Shown here piece after piece: positions 20,069-28,666 of a stretch of DNA of 64,000 nucleotides. The stretch is from the NCBI RefSeq assembly GCF_002009425.1, contig NZ_CP019936.1, positions 1,847,297-1,911,296 of the forward strand. The letters run 5' to 3'. The translations under genes and the position numbers were made by a program. The stretch's first letter is position 1. The number at the start of each line of letters is the position of its first letter. The DNA comes from Thiosocius teredinicola (GTDB lineage Bacteria > Pseudomonadota > Gammaproteobacteria > Chromatiales > Chromatiaceae). Under the pieces are notes generated by a model. It saw nothing but the letters and a program-made list of their open reading frames with translations. It ran no database searches and was not told the DNA's origin.

Positions 20069-21055
20069 ATGTCAGACGCCCAAATCCTTAAGCCTCAGAA
20101 AACGTGGAGTCACTTGGCTGCGCGGCGCCGTAAGCCGAGTGAGTACGAGATCGTCAGTACCAATTTGCACTACAACGATCGCGATCCTGACTCGCCGTAC
20201 GAACTCGATCCAAACATGTTCATGAACACATGGTACAAGAAGAACACCTTTGATACGGCGCTCAAGCACGCTGATTGGAATGCATTTCGTGATCCTGACG
20301 AGGTTGTGTACCGCACCTACAACCTAATGCAGGACGGACAAGAGACGTACGTTTTCGGTCTGTTTGATCAGTTTAACGAGCGTGAACACGATAAAGCTCT
20401 CGATCCCTGCTGGGCAGGTTCGCTCGTTCGACTCTATTCCCCAGCGCGTTTTCTGTTTCACGCGCTGCAAATGGCCTCTGCCTACGTAGGTCAGGTGTCG
20501 CCCGCCAGTACGCTTACGAATTGCAATTACTTTCAGATGGCCGACAGCCTGCGTTGGCTGAGCCATACGGCGTACCGAACCAAAGAGTTGGCATTGGCCT
20601 TTCCCGATAAAGGATTCGGCGTCGAAGAACGCAGATACTGGGAAGACGATCTTGCATGGCAGGGGTTCCGTGAGCTCATGGAAATGGCTCTCACAGTGTG
20701 GGATTGGGGCGAGGCGATTGTGGTTCTGAGCCTTGTCGTCAAGCCTGCGGTTGAAGAGGCGGTACTAAGGCAGCTGGGGGCATCAGCGCGGCATAACGGC
20801 GACACTTTGCTCGGTTTGCTCACCGACGCCCAACTCATTGACGCCGACCGCCATCGTCGGTGGACCGCAGCTTTCGTTTCCATGGCGCTTGAAACCGCGG
20901 GAAATCAAGAGCCCATAAAATCTTGGCTAGCGCGTTGGGAGCCCCTCGCAGATGCTGCCATCGACGCTTATTGTGGTGCTTTGCCGAACGCGCCCGGGGC
21001 GGCAGAAGCAGCGCGTGCCGCAACTCATGATTTGCGCCGCAGTCTTGGGTTGTGA
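20069..21055 (+). CDS. tmoE: Toluene monooxygenase hydroxylase beta subunit
   Basis: A 328-aa structural subunit of the hydroxylase, a ferritin-like fold without iron ligands. It matches TmoE in length and in motifs such as KTWSHLAARRRKPSEYEIVS, WYKKNTFDTALKHADW and AYVGQVSPASTLTNCNYFQ. An AAGGAG ribosome site precedes the ATG at 20069. The end overlaps possible early starts of tmoF. Confidence 0.93.
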   Translation: MSDAQILKPQKTWSHLAARRRKPSEYEIVSTNLHYNDRDPDSPYELDPNMFMNTWYKKNTFDTALKHADWNAFRDPDEVVYRTYNLMQDGQETYVFGLFDQFNEREHDKALDPCWAGSLVRLYSPARFLFHALQMASAYVGQVSPASTLTNCNYFQMADSLRWLSHTAYRTKELALAFPDKGFGVEERRYWEDDLAWQGFRELMEMALTVWDWGEAIVVLSLVVKPAVEEAVLRQLGASARHNGDTLLGLLTDAQLIDADRHRRWTAAFVSMALETAGNQEPIKSWLARWEPLADAAIDAYCGALPNAPGAAEAARAATHDLRRSLGL

Positions 21056-21086
21056 GCGAGAGTCTGCGGTCTGCGGGAATTTTCGT

Positions 21087-22100
21087 GTGACCAATCCCGT
21101 GATTGAGAACGACAAGGACGGTAGCCGATTCGAACAGATCCCCGGTGACACCATTCTTAGAGCCGCGTTGCGTTCTGGGGTCGGAATGTCTTACGAGTGC
21201 AATTCCGGAGGGTGTGGTGGGTGCAAGTTCGAACTACTCAGCGGGGAGGTTGAGTCGCTGTGGCCAGATGCTCCGGGGCTCGGGGAGCGGGACAAGAAGC
21301 GGGGTCGACGGCTGGCCTGCCAGTGCAGGGCAATCGGGGATGTGTCGATAAAGGCGGCGACGGCGCCAGAGTATATCCCTCCGATTCTGCCGAGGCGAAA
21401 CAAGGCGGTACTCACCGAGACCGCCGCTATCACCCACGACATTAGGTCGTTTCGTTTCCAATCTGATAGTCCGGCGGAGTTTCTCGCCGGACAGTTCGCG
21501 ATGTTAGATCTGCCAGGAGTTCATGCTGCACGAGCCTACTCCATGGCAAACCTCCCGAACAGCGCTGGCATCTGGGAGTTTCACATTCGACGCGTCCCAC
21601 ATGGGAAAGCGACGAGTCTACTCTTCGATTCACTCCCCCTCGGCCTGGAGATCGGTATTGATGGGCCCTACGGCATGGGGTACTTGCGACCCGAATCGCC
21701 TCGCGATCTTGTTTGCGTAGCTGGAGGTTCGGGGTTGGCGCCGATGATCTCAATTGCCCGTGGAGCATCGGCGGCAGGGCTCTTCGAGAGTCAACGCTTG
21801 TTCTTCTTCTACGGAGCACGTGAGCCGCGAGATGTATGTGGTGACACGATGTTGACAGCGTTACCCGGATTTTCTGATCGGATCGTTTATTGCCCTGTGG
21901 TGTCCTCACCAGACGCTGCTCATTGGACAGGGGCTACGGGATACGTGCACGAAGAAGTCGCAAAGAATTTACCCAACGAGCTATCGAGCTACGAGTTCTA
22001 TTTCGCTGGTCCCGCTGCGATGACTCAGGCGTTGCAGGAGCTATTGATGGTTGAACACAAAGTGCCGTTCGACCAAATCCACTTCGATCGATTCTTTTAG
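21087..22100 (+). CDS. tmoF: Toluene monooxygenase NADH-ferredoxin reductase
   Basis: Takes electrons from NADH to the Rieske ferredoxin TmoC. An N-terminal plant-type [2Fe-2S] domain has C38, C43 and C46 in YECNSGGCGGCKFEL and a later CQC. An FAD domain (RAYSMANLP) and an NAD domain (VAGGSGLAPMISIARG) follow. The C-terminus FDQIHFDRFF is that of the TmoF family. The start is uncertain: GTG at 21087 gives 337 aa, close to the family. ATG at 21027, inside tmoE, is an alternative. Confidence 0.88.
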   Translation: MTNPVIENDKDGSRFEQIPGDTILRAALRSGVGMSYECNSGGCGGCKFELLSGEVESLWPDAPGLGERDKKRGRRLACQCRAIGDVSIKAATAPEYIPPILPRRNKAVLTETAAITHDIRSFRFQSDSPAEFLAGQFAMLDLPGVHAARAYSMANLPNSAGIWEFHIRRVPHGKATSLLFDSLPLGLEIGIDGPYGMGYLRPESPRDLVCVAGGSGLAPMISIARGASAAGLFESQRLFFFYGAREPRDVCGDTMLTALPGFSDRIVYCPVVSSPDAAHWTGATGYVHEEVAKNLPNELSSYEFYFAGPAAMTQALQELLMVEHKVPFDQIHFDRFF

Positions 22101-22126
22101 TCCCCTTGTTGGGCAATGGAGCCAAA

Positions 22127-23533
22127 ATGACAATAAAGCAGCACCAATCGCCTCACACTATTGGCCGCAACTTCCGGCTCATTGCCGGCATCCTGGCGCT
22201 GGCAGCTTGCGCTAAACCGGCCAACGCTACCGATGTTTTTCGTTTTGAAGGATTTGGTGCGATCTCCAGAGGTATGGGGGGAGTCGCGACCGCTTACGAT
22301 ACTGGTCTGTCCGGAATGATGACGAACCCAGCGACGCTTTCGCTGATGGAGACTGGTAGCGAGATTCAGTTGGGATTCGACTTCGTCAGCACGGATATCG
22401 AGGTCAAAAACAAAGCGACCGGAGAACACGTATCGTCGGATTCTCATGGCAATAACCGTCACCCCTATTTTGCGCCACAGATCGCGTACGGACGACAGAT
22501 CGGTTCATTGACGCTCGGCGCAGGTGTATTCGCACAAGGCGGACTTGGAACCGAGTACGGGCGCGACAGTTTCCTGTCGCGAGCAAGCGGGAATCTAGAT
22601 ACGGAACTAGGCAATTCGAGCCGACTGCTCGTCCTCAATATACCGTTGGCCGCCAGTTACAAGGTTTCCGAGTCGCTAACGCTGGGGGCGGGAGTCGATG
22701 CAACCTGGCAAGGTCTGAACCTTGACCTGCTTCTAGGTGCAGATCAGGTGGGAAGTCTAATGGGTGCAGGCCGGGTGTCGGGCTCGCTTGTGCCGGTGCT
22801 TGGGGGGTTGCCTGATCTGCGTGGTGCCCATTTCAGTCTGACCCGCAATTCCCCTATCAAGAGCGGGGTGAGCGCATGGGGCCATACGGCTCGGGTCGGA
22901 ATGACTTATGCTTTCTCTGAAGACACTCGTGTGGGCGTCGCATACACGGCCAAGAGTCGAGTCGCAGATATGGAGGGTAGGGCAACCCTTACGGCAATCG
23001 ACGGTGTTGCGGGCCAGATTGCCTTGCCCGGAGACATCACTATCCGCGACTTCCAGATGCCTGCGGTCTTAAACCTGGGCTTGAGCCAACGTGTGTCGGA
23101 TAAGCTTGATGTGGCAGTCGATGTTTCTCGGGTTTATTGGTCAGATGTCATGAAGGACATCAAGGTTGGATTTGTGTCGGATAGTGGTGGCGATATCAAC
23201 ATTCTGCTACCCCAAGACTATCGCGACCAGACCGTACTTGCCGTAGGAGCTGCTTATCGGGCCAGCGACAAGTGGACGCTGCGCGGCGGGTTTCGTATCG
23301 CGCAGCAGGCGTTGCGCGGTTCAACGCTTTTTGCAGTCGTTCCGGCAGTTCCGAAAAAGCACGTGTCACTTGGGGCGGGCTACGCGTTCTCAGAGCGTGC
23401 AAGTCTTGATTTTGCTTGGTCGCACGCTTTTGAAGAGCAAATGGACAACGAAGGAACGCCGAATACCTCCGCACCTATCCGCGTGAATCATTCTCAGGAC
23501 AATGTAACGCTTGTATATTCCTACCGATTCTAA
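22127..23533 (+). CDS. todX: TodX/FadL-type outer membrane hydrocarbon channel
   Basis: A 468-aa outer membrane protein of the FadL/TodX/TbuX family that lets hydrophobic aromatics enter the cell. A signal peptide ends near ANA, followed by TDVFRFEGFGAISRGMGGV, the family's start of the hatch domain. NPATLSLM, repeated beta-strand patterns and the terminal YSYRF (C-terminal Phe) follow. It begins 26 bp after tmoF with a GGAG site. Its place beside tmo genes supports toluene or a similar compound as substrate. Confidence 0.92.
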   Translation: MTIKQHQSPHTIGRNFRLIAGILALAACAKPANATDVFRFEGFGAISRGMGGVATAYDTGLSGMMTNPATLSLMETGSEIQLGFDFVSTDIEVKNKATGEHVSSDSHGNNRHPYFAPQIAYGRQIGSLTLGAGVFAQGGLGTEYGRDSFLSRASGNLDTELGNSSRLLVLNIPLAASYKVSESLTLGAGVDATWQGLNLDLLLGADQVGSLMGAGRVSGSLVPVLGGLPDLRGAHFSLTRNSPIKSGVSAWGHTARVGMTYAFSEDTRVGVAYTAKSRVADMEGRATLTAIDGVAGQIALPGDITIRDFQMPAVLNLGLSQRVSDKLDVAVDVSRVYWSDVMKDIKVGFVSDSGGDINILLPQDYRDQTVLAVGAAYRASDKWTLRGGFRIAQQALRGSTLFAVVPAVPKKHVSLGAGYAFSERASLDFAWSHAFEEQMDNEGTPNTSAPIRVNHSQDNVTLVYSYRF

Positions 23534-23643
23534 GACGACACTGTGATTGCTTGTGATTGGAATCATAGGGATCTGTGCATGATTCTGGTTCGCGACCATG
23601 TATGGACGCGGTGCTCAGCGGAGCTGGATGGGATGGTCAAAAA

Positions 23644-26538
23644 ATGAAACCTGACGAGGGCGCTTGCCAGCGGAAACGGGGGACCTCGGTTCGAGGCGTT
23701 GTGATCCACGCCGATGATGAGCAAGAAGTACGCCGGCAGAAGATGGCGCGGATCATCCTCGACTCCATGTATCAGTTTCTTGGTTTGCTGGATGTGGATG
23801 GCACAGTGTTGGAGATCAACCAAGCTGCGCTTGATGGCGCAGGGCTGGGTCTTTGCGACGTCGTCGGCAAGCCGTTTTGGGAAGCTCGGTGGTGGGCGGT
23901 GTCCGACGATGTTCGAGAGCGGGTCCGTGCAATGATCGGAGAAGCTCGATGCGGACAATTTGTACGCTGCGACTTCGAGGTCTTTGGGGATCACCGGGGA
24001 AGTAGGACCATCGCAATTGATTTTTCTCTAACCCCGATTCTGGACGATGACGGCAAGGTCGCCTTTCTGCTTCCTGAAGGTCGAAACATTTCCGAAAAGA
24101 TCGCGCAAAGCGCCGAATTGTCACGTAAGAATGGGGAGTTGCAGGCGGCACTAGAGCGACTCAAAGAGCTCGATGGCTACAAGACCCGTTTCTTCGCAAA
24201 CGTGAGTCACGAACTGCGTACGCCGCTGACGCTGATCCTCGGTCCAGTAGATCAAATGCTCAAGGAAGGCGGAGACCTGAGCGACAGGGAACGGTTTCGG
24301 CTTGCAGCGATACAACGCAACGCACGCTCTTTGTTGCAGCAAGTGAACAATTTGCTGGATTTGGCGCGGATCGATTCAGATCGAATGCCAATGGCCTATG
24401 TACATGCGAATGTGTCCGCAATGTTGAGAGAGGTAGCCGCAGGCTTCGAAGCTGCGGCACAGGATCGTGGGGTTACGCTTACCGTACTCGGGGACCGGGA
24501 GTTATACGCAGATTTAGACCGTGCAAAGTTTGTTCGGGTTCTAAGCAACCTCGTATCAAATGCGTTTAAGTTTTCCCCGGTGGGTGGGCAGATCGTGTGT
24601 ACAGCAGAGAGTGTTGCTCGAGGGCGAATACTAATAACTGTCCAAGACAATGGTCCGGGCATCCCTGCTGCAATGAAAAAGCATATCTTCGATCGATTCG
24701 CACAAGGCGGCGACGGAACTGTTAGTACTGGTAGCGGGCTCGGGCTGAGCATCGTCACAGAGTTTGTGGAGTTGCATAGGGGGGCTGTGGCGGTACTCGA
24801 TGCCCCCGGAGGAGGTGCGATGTTCCAAGTTGAGATTCCCGCGCGAGCGCCCAAGGGTACGTTCGTACGCAAGAGTATTGGCAAGGAGGTCCCAGCCTCG
24901 ATGGATCCCTCCGCTCCACTTGAGCGAGAGCTGCCACTACCCAAACGAGTTGCGATGGAAGGAAGCAGGCCGGCGGTGTTGGTCGCAGAAGATAACGCCG
25001 ACCTCCGCCTGTTTCTTTACGACGTACTGTCCGACGAGTACAACGTAACGCTACTCGAGGATGGAAAATCGGCATTTCAGAGTGCTGTTTCTGATCCGCC
25101 AGATCTCATAATCACTGACTTGATGATGCCGTCATGGGATGGCGAGCGCTTTATCAAGGCTTTGCGGGCGCAGGCGAGCTTCCCGAATGTGCCGATTCTG
25201 GTTTTGTCTGCCCGGTCCGATGATGAGCTGCGAGAAAATCTTCTAGAAAATTTCGTTCAGGATTTCCTCGTCAAGCCATTCTCGGCACAGGAGCTGCGAG
25301 CTCGCGCGCGGAACCTGGTAGCAATTAAGCGAACCGTGAATGTCCTGCAGAGAGAGCTCAATTCGCAAGCCTCAGACATCCTGGACCTCGCAGCGAACTT
25401 GGTCGATAGCCGTAACTCTCTGCAACGCAGTTTGACGGCATTGCGGGTGCTCGATCGTCGCTGGCTAGGGCTCTACGAGAACACCGCTGTCGGCATTGCG
25501 CTGGCCGACAGAGACGGGCGGGTGCTGTCGGCGAATCCAGCACTGCAGCGTATGCTTGGTTACGAAGAGGACTCGATGATCGGCGTCTCACTGATCGAGG
25601 TCACCGAGCCCGCAGAACGAGCGAAGACGCAGAGTAATGTGGATGGTTTGTTTAAAGGAGATTTTCCCAGTTACAAGAGCGAAAAGCGCTACGAAAGAAC
25701 TGACGGGAGTTTCTTGTGGGCGAACGTCTGCGTGTCGCGTATCCCTGCTGTGGAAGAAGATGGCCCGATGCTGGCTGTGCTTGTCGAAGACACTACGCTG
25801 CGTATGCAGGCGGAGCGCTCGCTTGCAACTACCCGTAGTGAGCTTGCGCGAGTGGGACGCTATACAGCCATGGGGGAGCTCGTTGCTTCTATCGCACATG
25901 AGATCAACCAGCCTTTGTCTGCCGTAATCACCAATAGTGAGGCAGCGCTACGCTGGATTTCGCCTGAATCGTTCAACCGCGATGAAGTGGTGGCCGCTCT
26001 GCAGCGAGTCAACCGCGATGCCTCGATGGCCAGTTCTGTGATCTCGCGGATTCGCTCTTTTCTTAGAGCGAATGAGATTCACCGAGAGCCTGTCGATGTC
26101 TCGCTCATGCTGGACGAGCTGCTTCAGATGTTGAGGATGACGCTTGCCGATGCAAGCGTCCGAGTGACTGTGGTGCCAGCACAATCGACCCTATTTGTCA
26201 TGGCCGATCAAGTGCAACTCCAGCAAGTGCTCCTGAATCTAATTGTAAACGCGATAGACGCGATGTGTGAGCAAAGTGAAGGCGATCGCAGTGTTAGCAT
26301 TGCTGCGGTGCCGCTCTCTTCCGGTGGTGTGAGATTCACCGTACAAGACAGCGGGCCCGGCGTTGAACAAGGTTCCGAGGGGAAGCTATTCGAAGCCTTT
26401 TTTTCTACCAAACAGAAGGGTTTGGGCATGGGGCTCGCCATTAGCCGGGGAATTGTTGAGAACCATGGTGGGCGTTTGTGGTTGGAGCAGGGGAACGGAT
26501 CTGGAGGTTGTTTTTCGTTCACTATCCCAGATCAGTAA
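23644..26538 (+). CDS. tmoS: TodS/StyS-type double hybrid sensor histidine kinase
   Basis: A 964-aa soluble sensor for aromatic inducers. Domain order is PAS1 (about 35-150), histidine kinase 1 (H189 in VSHELRTPL), receiver (D492 in LIITDLMMP), PAS2 (about 600-720) and histidine kinase 2 (H752 in IAHEINQPLSAV). This is the five-domain layout of TodS/TmoS. In PAS1 the toluene pocket residues known for TodS align as F45, V73, F78 and V113, i.e. F46 and F79 conserved, I74 and I114 changed to Val. The frame is open from a GTG at 23575. ATG 23644 was preferred because numbering then matches TodS almost residue for residue, but no strong ribosome site was seen. Confidence 0.92.
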   Translation: MKPDEGACQRKRGTSVRGVVIHADDEQEVRRQKMARIILDSMYQFLGLLDVDGTVLEINQAALDGAGLGLCDVVGKPFWEARWWAVSDDVRERVRAMIGEARCGQFVRCDFEVFGDHRGSRTIAIDFSLTPILDDDGKVAFLLPEGRNISEKIAQSAELSRKNGELQAALERLKELDGYKTRFFANVSHELRTPLTLILGPVDQMLKEGGDLSDRERFRLAAIQRNARSLLQQVNNLLDLARIDSDRMPMAYVHANVSAMLREVAAGFEAAAQDRGVTLTVLGDRELYADLDRAKFVRVLSNLVSNAFKFSPVGGQIVCTAESVARGRILITVQDNGPGIPAAMKKHIFDRFAQGGDGTVSTGSGLGLSIVTEFVELHRGAVAVLDAPGGGAMFQVEIPARAPKGTFVRKSIGKEVPASMDPSAPLERELPLPKRVAMEGSRPAVLVAEDNADLRLFLYDVLSDEYNVTLLEDGKSAFQSAVSDPPDLIITDLMMPSWDGERFIKALRAQASFPNVPILVLSARSDDELRENLLENFVQDFLVKPFSAQELRARARNLVAIKRTVNVLQRELNSQASDILDLAANLVDSRNSLQRSLTALRVLDRRWLGLYENTAVGIALADRDGRVLSANPALQRMLGYEEDSMIGVSLIEVTEPAERAKTQSNVDGLFKGDFPSYKSEKRYERTDGSFLWANVCVSRIPAVEEDGPMLAVLVEDTTLRMQAERSLATTRSELARVGRYTAMGELVASIAHEINQPLSAVITNSEAALRWISPESFNRDEVVAALQRVNRDASMASSVISRIRSFLRANEIHREPVDVSLMLDELLQMLRMTLADASVRVTVVPAQSTLFVMADQVQLQQVLLNLIVNAIDAMCEQSEGDRSVSIAAVPLSSGGVRFTVQDSGPGVEQGSEGKLFEAFFSTKQKGLGMGLAISRGIVENHGGRLWLEQGNGSGGCFSFTIPDQ

Positions 26539-26709
26539 GCACTACCTCGATTGCATCACTGGAAAGAACCTGGCGGAGGCGATAGGTCATATTCCTGGCC
26601 TGGAATTGCGGTAGCAGCACATCACAGATATTGAAGGGTCTCATGAGGCAAAGTTCCAACTGTTCTATTGGCGAAGCGCACGCGCTCATTTGAGTATTCT
26701 CATGTAAAC

Positions 26710-27366
26710 ATGGATACGACAAAGTCTCCCAGCACTGACGAAGTTGCTGAATGGGTATATGTGGTGGATGATGATCTCTCTGTTCGAGAGGCGCTCAGCA
26801 GTCTCATTCGTTCAGTTGGTTTAAATGTCGAAACGTTTTCCAGTGCGGCTGCCTTTCTTGCCGTGCCCAGGAAATCAAGTCCAGCGTGCCTCATACTAGA
26901 CGTGCGCATGCCTGATCTCAGCGGTCTCGAATTGCAGGCGCTGCTCACTCGCGCAGGTATCTGTATTCCGATAGTTTTTATCACTGGGCACGGGGATATT
27001 CCCATGGCGGTGCGCGCGATCAAACACGGTGCTATCGAGTTTCTCGCTAAGCCGTTCCGGGATGAGGATCTGATTTCAGCAATCAGGTCAGCCTTGGCTC
27101 GCGCACATGACGACCAGCATGAAGCGCAGGAGATTGCCAGGGTTCGACAAAGATTCGAGCAACTCACGGGCCGAGAGAAGGAGGTTGTCGCGTATATAGT
27201 GCAAGGCTACCTTAACAAGCAGGTTGCCGCAGAGCTTGGTATTTCTGAAACGACAATCAAGGTGCACCGGCATAACATCATGAGCAAGATGAATGTTCGG
27301 ACTTTACCCGACCTCGTTCGAATGATGGAAAAGTTGGCGCCGTCGGAGTCGAAGCCTCGCAAGTGA
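26710..27366 (+). CDS. tmoT: TodT/StyR-type LuxR-family response regulator
   Basis: A 218-aa response regulator, the partner of the kinase upstream. The receiver domain has the acidic pocket near YVVDDD, phospho-acceptor D64 in LILDVRMPDLSG and K in AKPFRDED. The C-terminal LuxR helix-turn-helix contains YLNKQVAAELGISETTIKVHRHNIM, near-identical in pattern to TodT. It is expected to activate tmo and todX transcription through the box at 17172. The frame extends upstream to 26668, but ATG 26710 fits the family. Confidence 0.92.
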   Translation: MDTTKSPSTDEVAEWVYVVDDDLSVREALSSLIRSVGLNVETFSSAAAFLAVPRKSSPACLILDVRMPDLSGLELQALLTRAGICIPIVFITGHGDIPMAVRAIKHGAIEFLAKPFRDEDLISAIRSALARAHDDQHEAQEIARVRQRFEQLTGREKEVVAYIVQGYLNKQVAAELGISETTIKVHRHNIMSKMNVRTLPDLVRMMEKLAPSESKPRK

Positions 27367-27781
27367 AGCACATGATGCGAAGCTGCGAACGCTATGCTGA
27401 CATTGAGGCAGAGCAGCTATGGATCGACGGCTCGCCTCAACATTTCGTGACCACTGAATAATGCAGCTTCCACCGCACCGCCCGCGCCGAATCGATCAAG
27501 CCGGTCGATGAACTCGTTGAAGTGTTTGACGAGTCTATTGTCTTCGTGTGTGCTCACAGCCGCCTCTTTCGCAACTCCTCGGCCGAGTATGGCAAAGTGA
27601 GAAAGGGGAGGGGGGAGGAGAATAATAGGCACGCGGTAGCGGTTGGCACGGCCATGCGCGGGGAACGTTTTTTGGGAAAAAGTCACGTAGGTTATTGAGT
27701 CACGGTGGCGTACTTTGAGTCGCAGTGAGACAGCAATGTCTTGCTGTTCGCTTTAATACGAGGTTGGTGGGTAACCGGCGT

Positions 27782-27894
27782 CACCTTGACATGGTGGGTG
27801 GCGATGGTTCGAGACCACTCGCGCTTACCAAAACTTTGCTTGGTTGGCAGGCACATAAGACGGACCCCACAAGGGTCCGTTATTTTGTTTGGGA
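27782..27894 (+). repeat. Right copy of the direct repeat: tRNA-Val 3' fragment, putative attR
   Basis: This copy begins in the anticodon stem, at CACCTTGACATGGTGGG, and covers the T arm and the CCA-bearing end. It then continues about 63 bp through a terminator hairpin. The 5' half of the tRNA is missing and several stem positions are changed, so it is not a functional tRNA gene. It matches 16243-16354 with about 11 differences, which suggests an old duplication. Confidence 0.75.
27860..27888 (+). terminator. Terminator hairpin inside the right tRNA-Val repeat
   Basis: CGGACCC (27861-27867) pairs with GGGTCCG (27873-27879) and is followed by TTATTTTG. The stem is the same as after the intact tRNA-Val, with a one-base change in the loop and an interrupted T run. 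Confidence 0.75.
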
Positions 27895-28011
27895 AGATTT
27901 AGAAGAATCTTGCGCCGCAGCTCTGCGTTCGCTTAATCAAAAGGGGCAATAGCGGTATTCTTAGATTTGGCAGTCGCCAACCCGATTTGTTCAGTCCAGA
28001 CAGGGGGAATG

Positions 28012-28620
28012 ATGTCGTTCGGAAAGAGCCGCAAACAGGCTTTCTGTTTCCTGTTGAATGTGAGTTTGTTGCTTCCCGGTACTGTGTATTCTGACTCTCT
28101 CTATTCATCGTGTGCCGGTTGTCATGGCACCGATGGGGTCAACCAGTCGACACACATTCCGACCATTCAAGGTCTGAACTTCCAATACTTCTATGCCTCC
28201 ATGCAGGACTTCAGGAAAGACCGTCGTCCTTCAACCGTCATGGGGCGGATCGCCAAGGGTTATAAAAGCAGTCAGCTGCAGATGATGGCGTTGCACTACG
28301 GCAGCAAGCCTTGGGCCGGCGTGCAGGGCGAGTTCGACGAGGAGCTGGCACAACAAGGAAAGCTGCTGCACGAAGAATATTGCGAGAAGTGTCACGAGCA
28401 GAACGGCCATTTTCAGGACCGGGATACGCCACCGATCGCCGGGCAGGCGAAGGGCTACCTCTACTACCAGATGATCGATTACAGGGAGTCGTCGAAAGAT
28501 CTGCCGAGGCCACCCATCATGCAGGAACGATTGGAAAAGCTCTCCGACAAGGAGCTGTTGGCGCTGGCTGAATTTTACGCGAGTAATCCACCTCCGACGG
28601 GTGACTCGGAAGGCAAATAA
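28012..28620 (+). CDS. Diheme cytochrome c, FccA/c4-like
   Basis: A 202-aa exported protein with a signal peptide (about residues 10-27) and two class I heme c domains. The heme motifs are CAGCH near the mature N-terminus and CEKCH in the second half. Patterns such as ADKA-type RPSTVMGRIAKGY resemble the cytochrome subunit of flavocytochrome c sulfide dehydrogenase and cytochrome c4. The flavoprotein FccB is not nearby, so it is an orphan periplasmic electron carrier. An AGGGGG site stands 4 bp before the ATG at 28012. It is convergent with the diheme peroxidase gene. Confidence 0.85.
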   Translation: MSFGKSRKQAFCFLLNVSLLLPGTVYSDSLYSSCAGCHGTDGVNQSTHIPTIQGLNFQYFYASMQDFRKDRRPSTVMGRIAKGYKSSQLQMMALHYGSKPWAGVQGEFDEELAQQGKLLHEEYCEKCHEQNGHFQDRDTPPIAGQAKGYLYYQMIDYRESSKDLPRPPIMQERLEKLSDKELLALAEFYASNPPPTGDSEGK

Positions 28621-28648
28621 AAAAAGGGCCGGTTTTCACCGGCCCTTG
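28620..28648 (-). terminator. Terminator of the diheme peroxidase gene
   Basis: AAGGGCCGG (28624-28632) and CCGGCCCTT (28639-28647) form a 9-bp stem with a 6-nt loop. On the minus strand it is followed by a run of T (A run at 28619-28625 on plus). It therefore ends the minus-strand gene, and it may also slow readthrough from the cytochrome gene. Confidence 0.85.
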
Positions 28649-28666
28649 CTCTGACTTGGTCGTAGC

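Larger units (their letters stand above)
27367..28011. other. Right end of the island and tRNA-Val fragment region
   Basis: No recognisable gene. It holds an unrecognised 89-codon open frame on the minus strand (27417-27686), the degenerate tRNA-Val repeat (27782-27894) and its terminator copy. The minus-strand frame has no ribosome site or family pattern that I recognise. It may be debris of the element. Confidence 0.55.

Noticed and set aside
27782..27857. A second functional tRNA-Val gene
   Set aside because: The 5' half (acceptor strand, D arm) is missing and stem positions are altered. Only the 3' part is recognisable.
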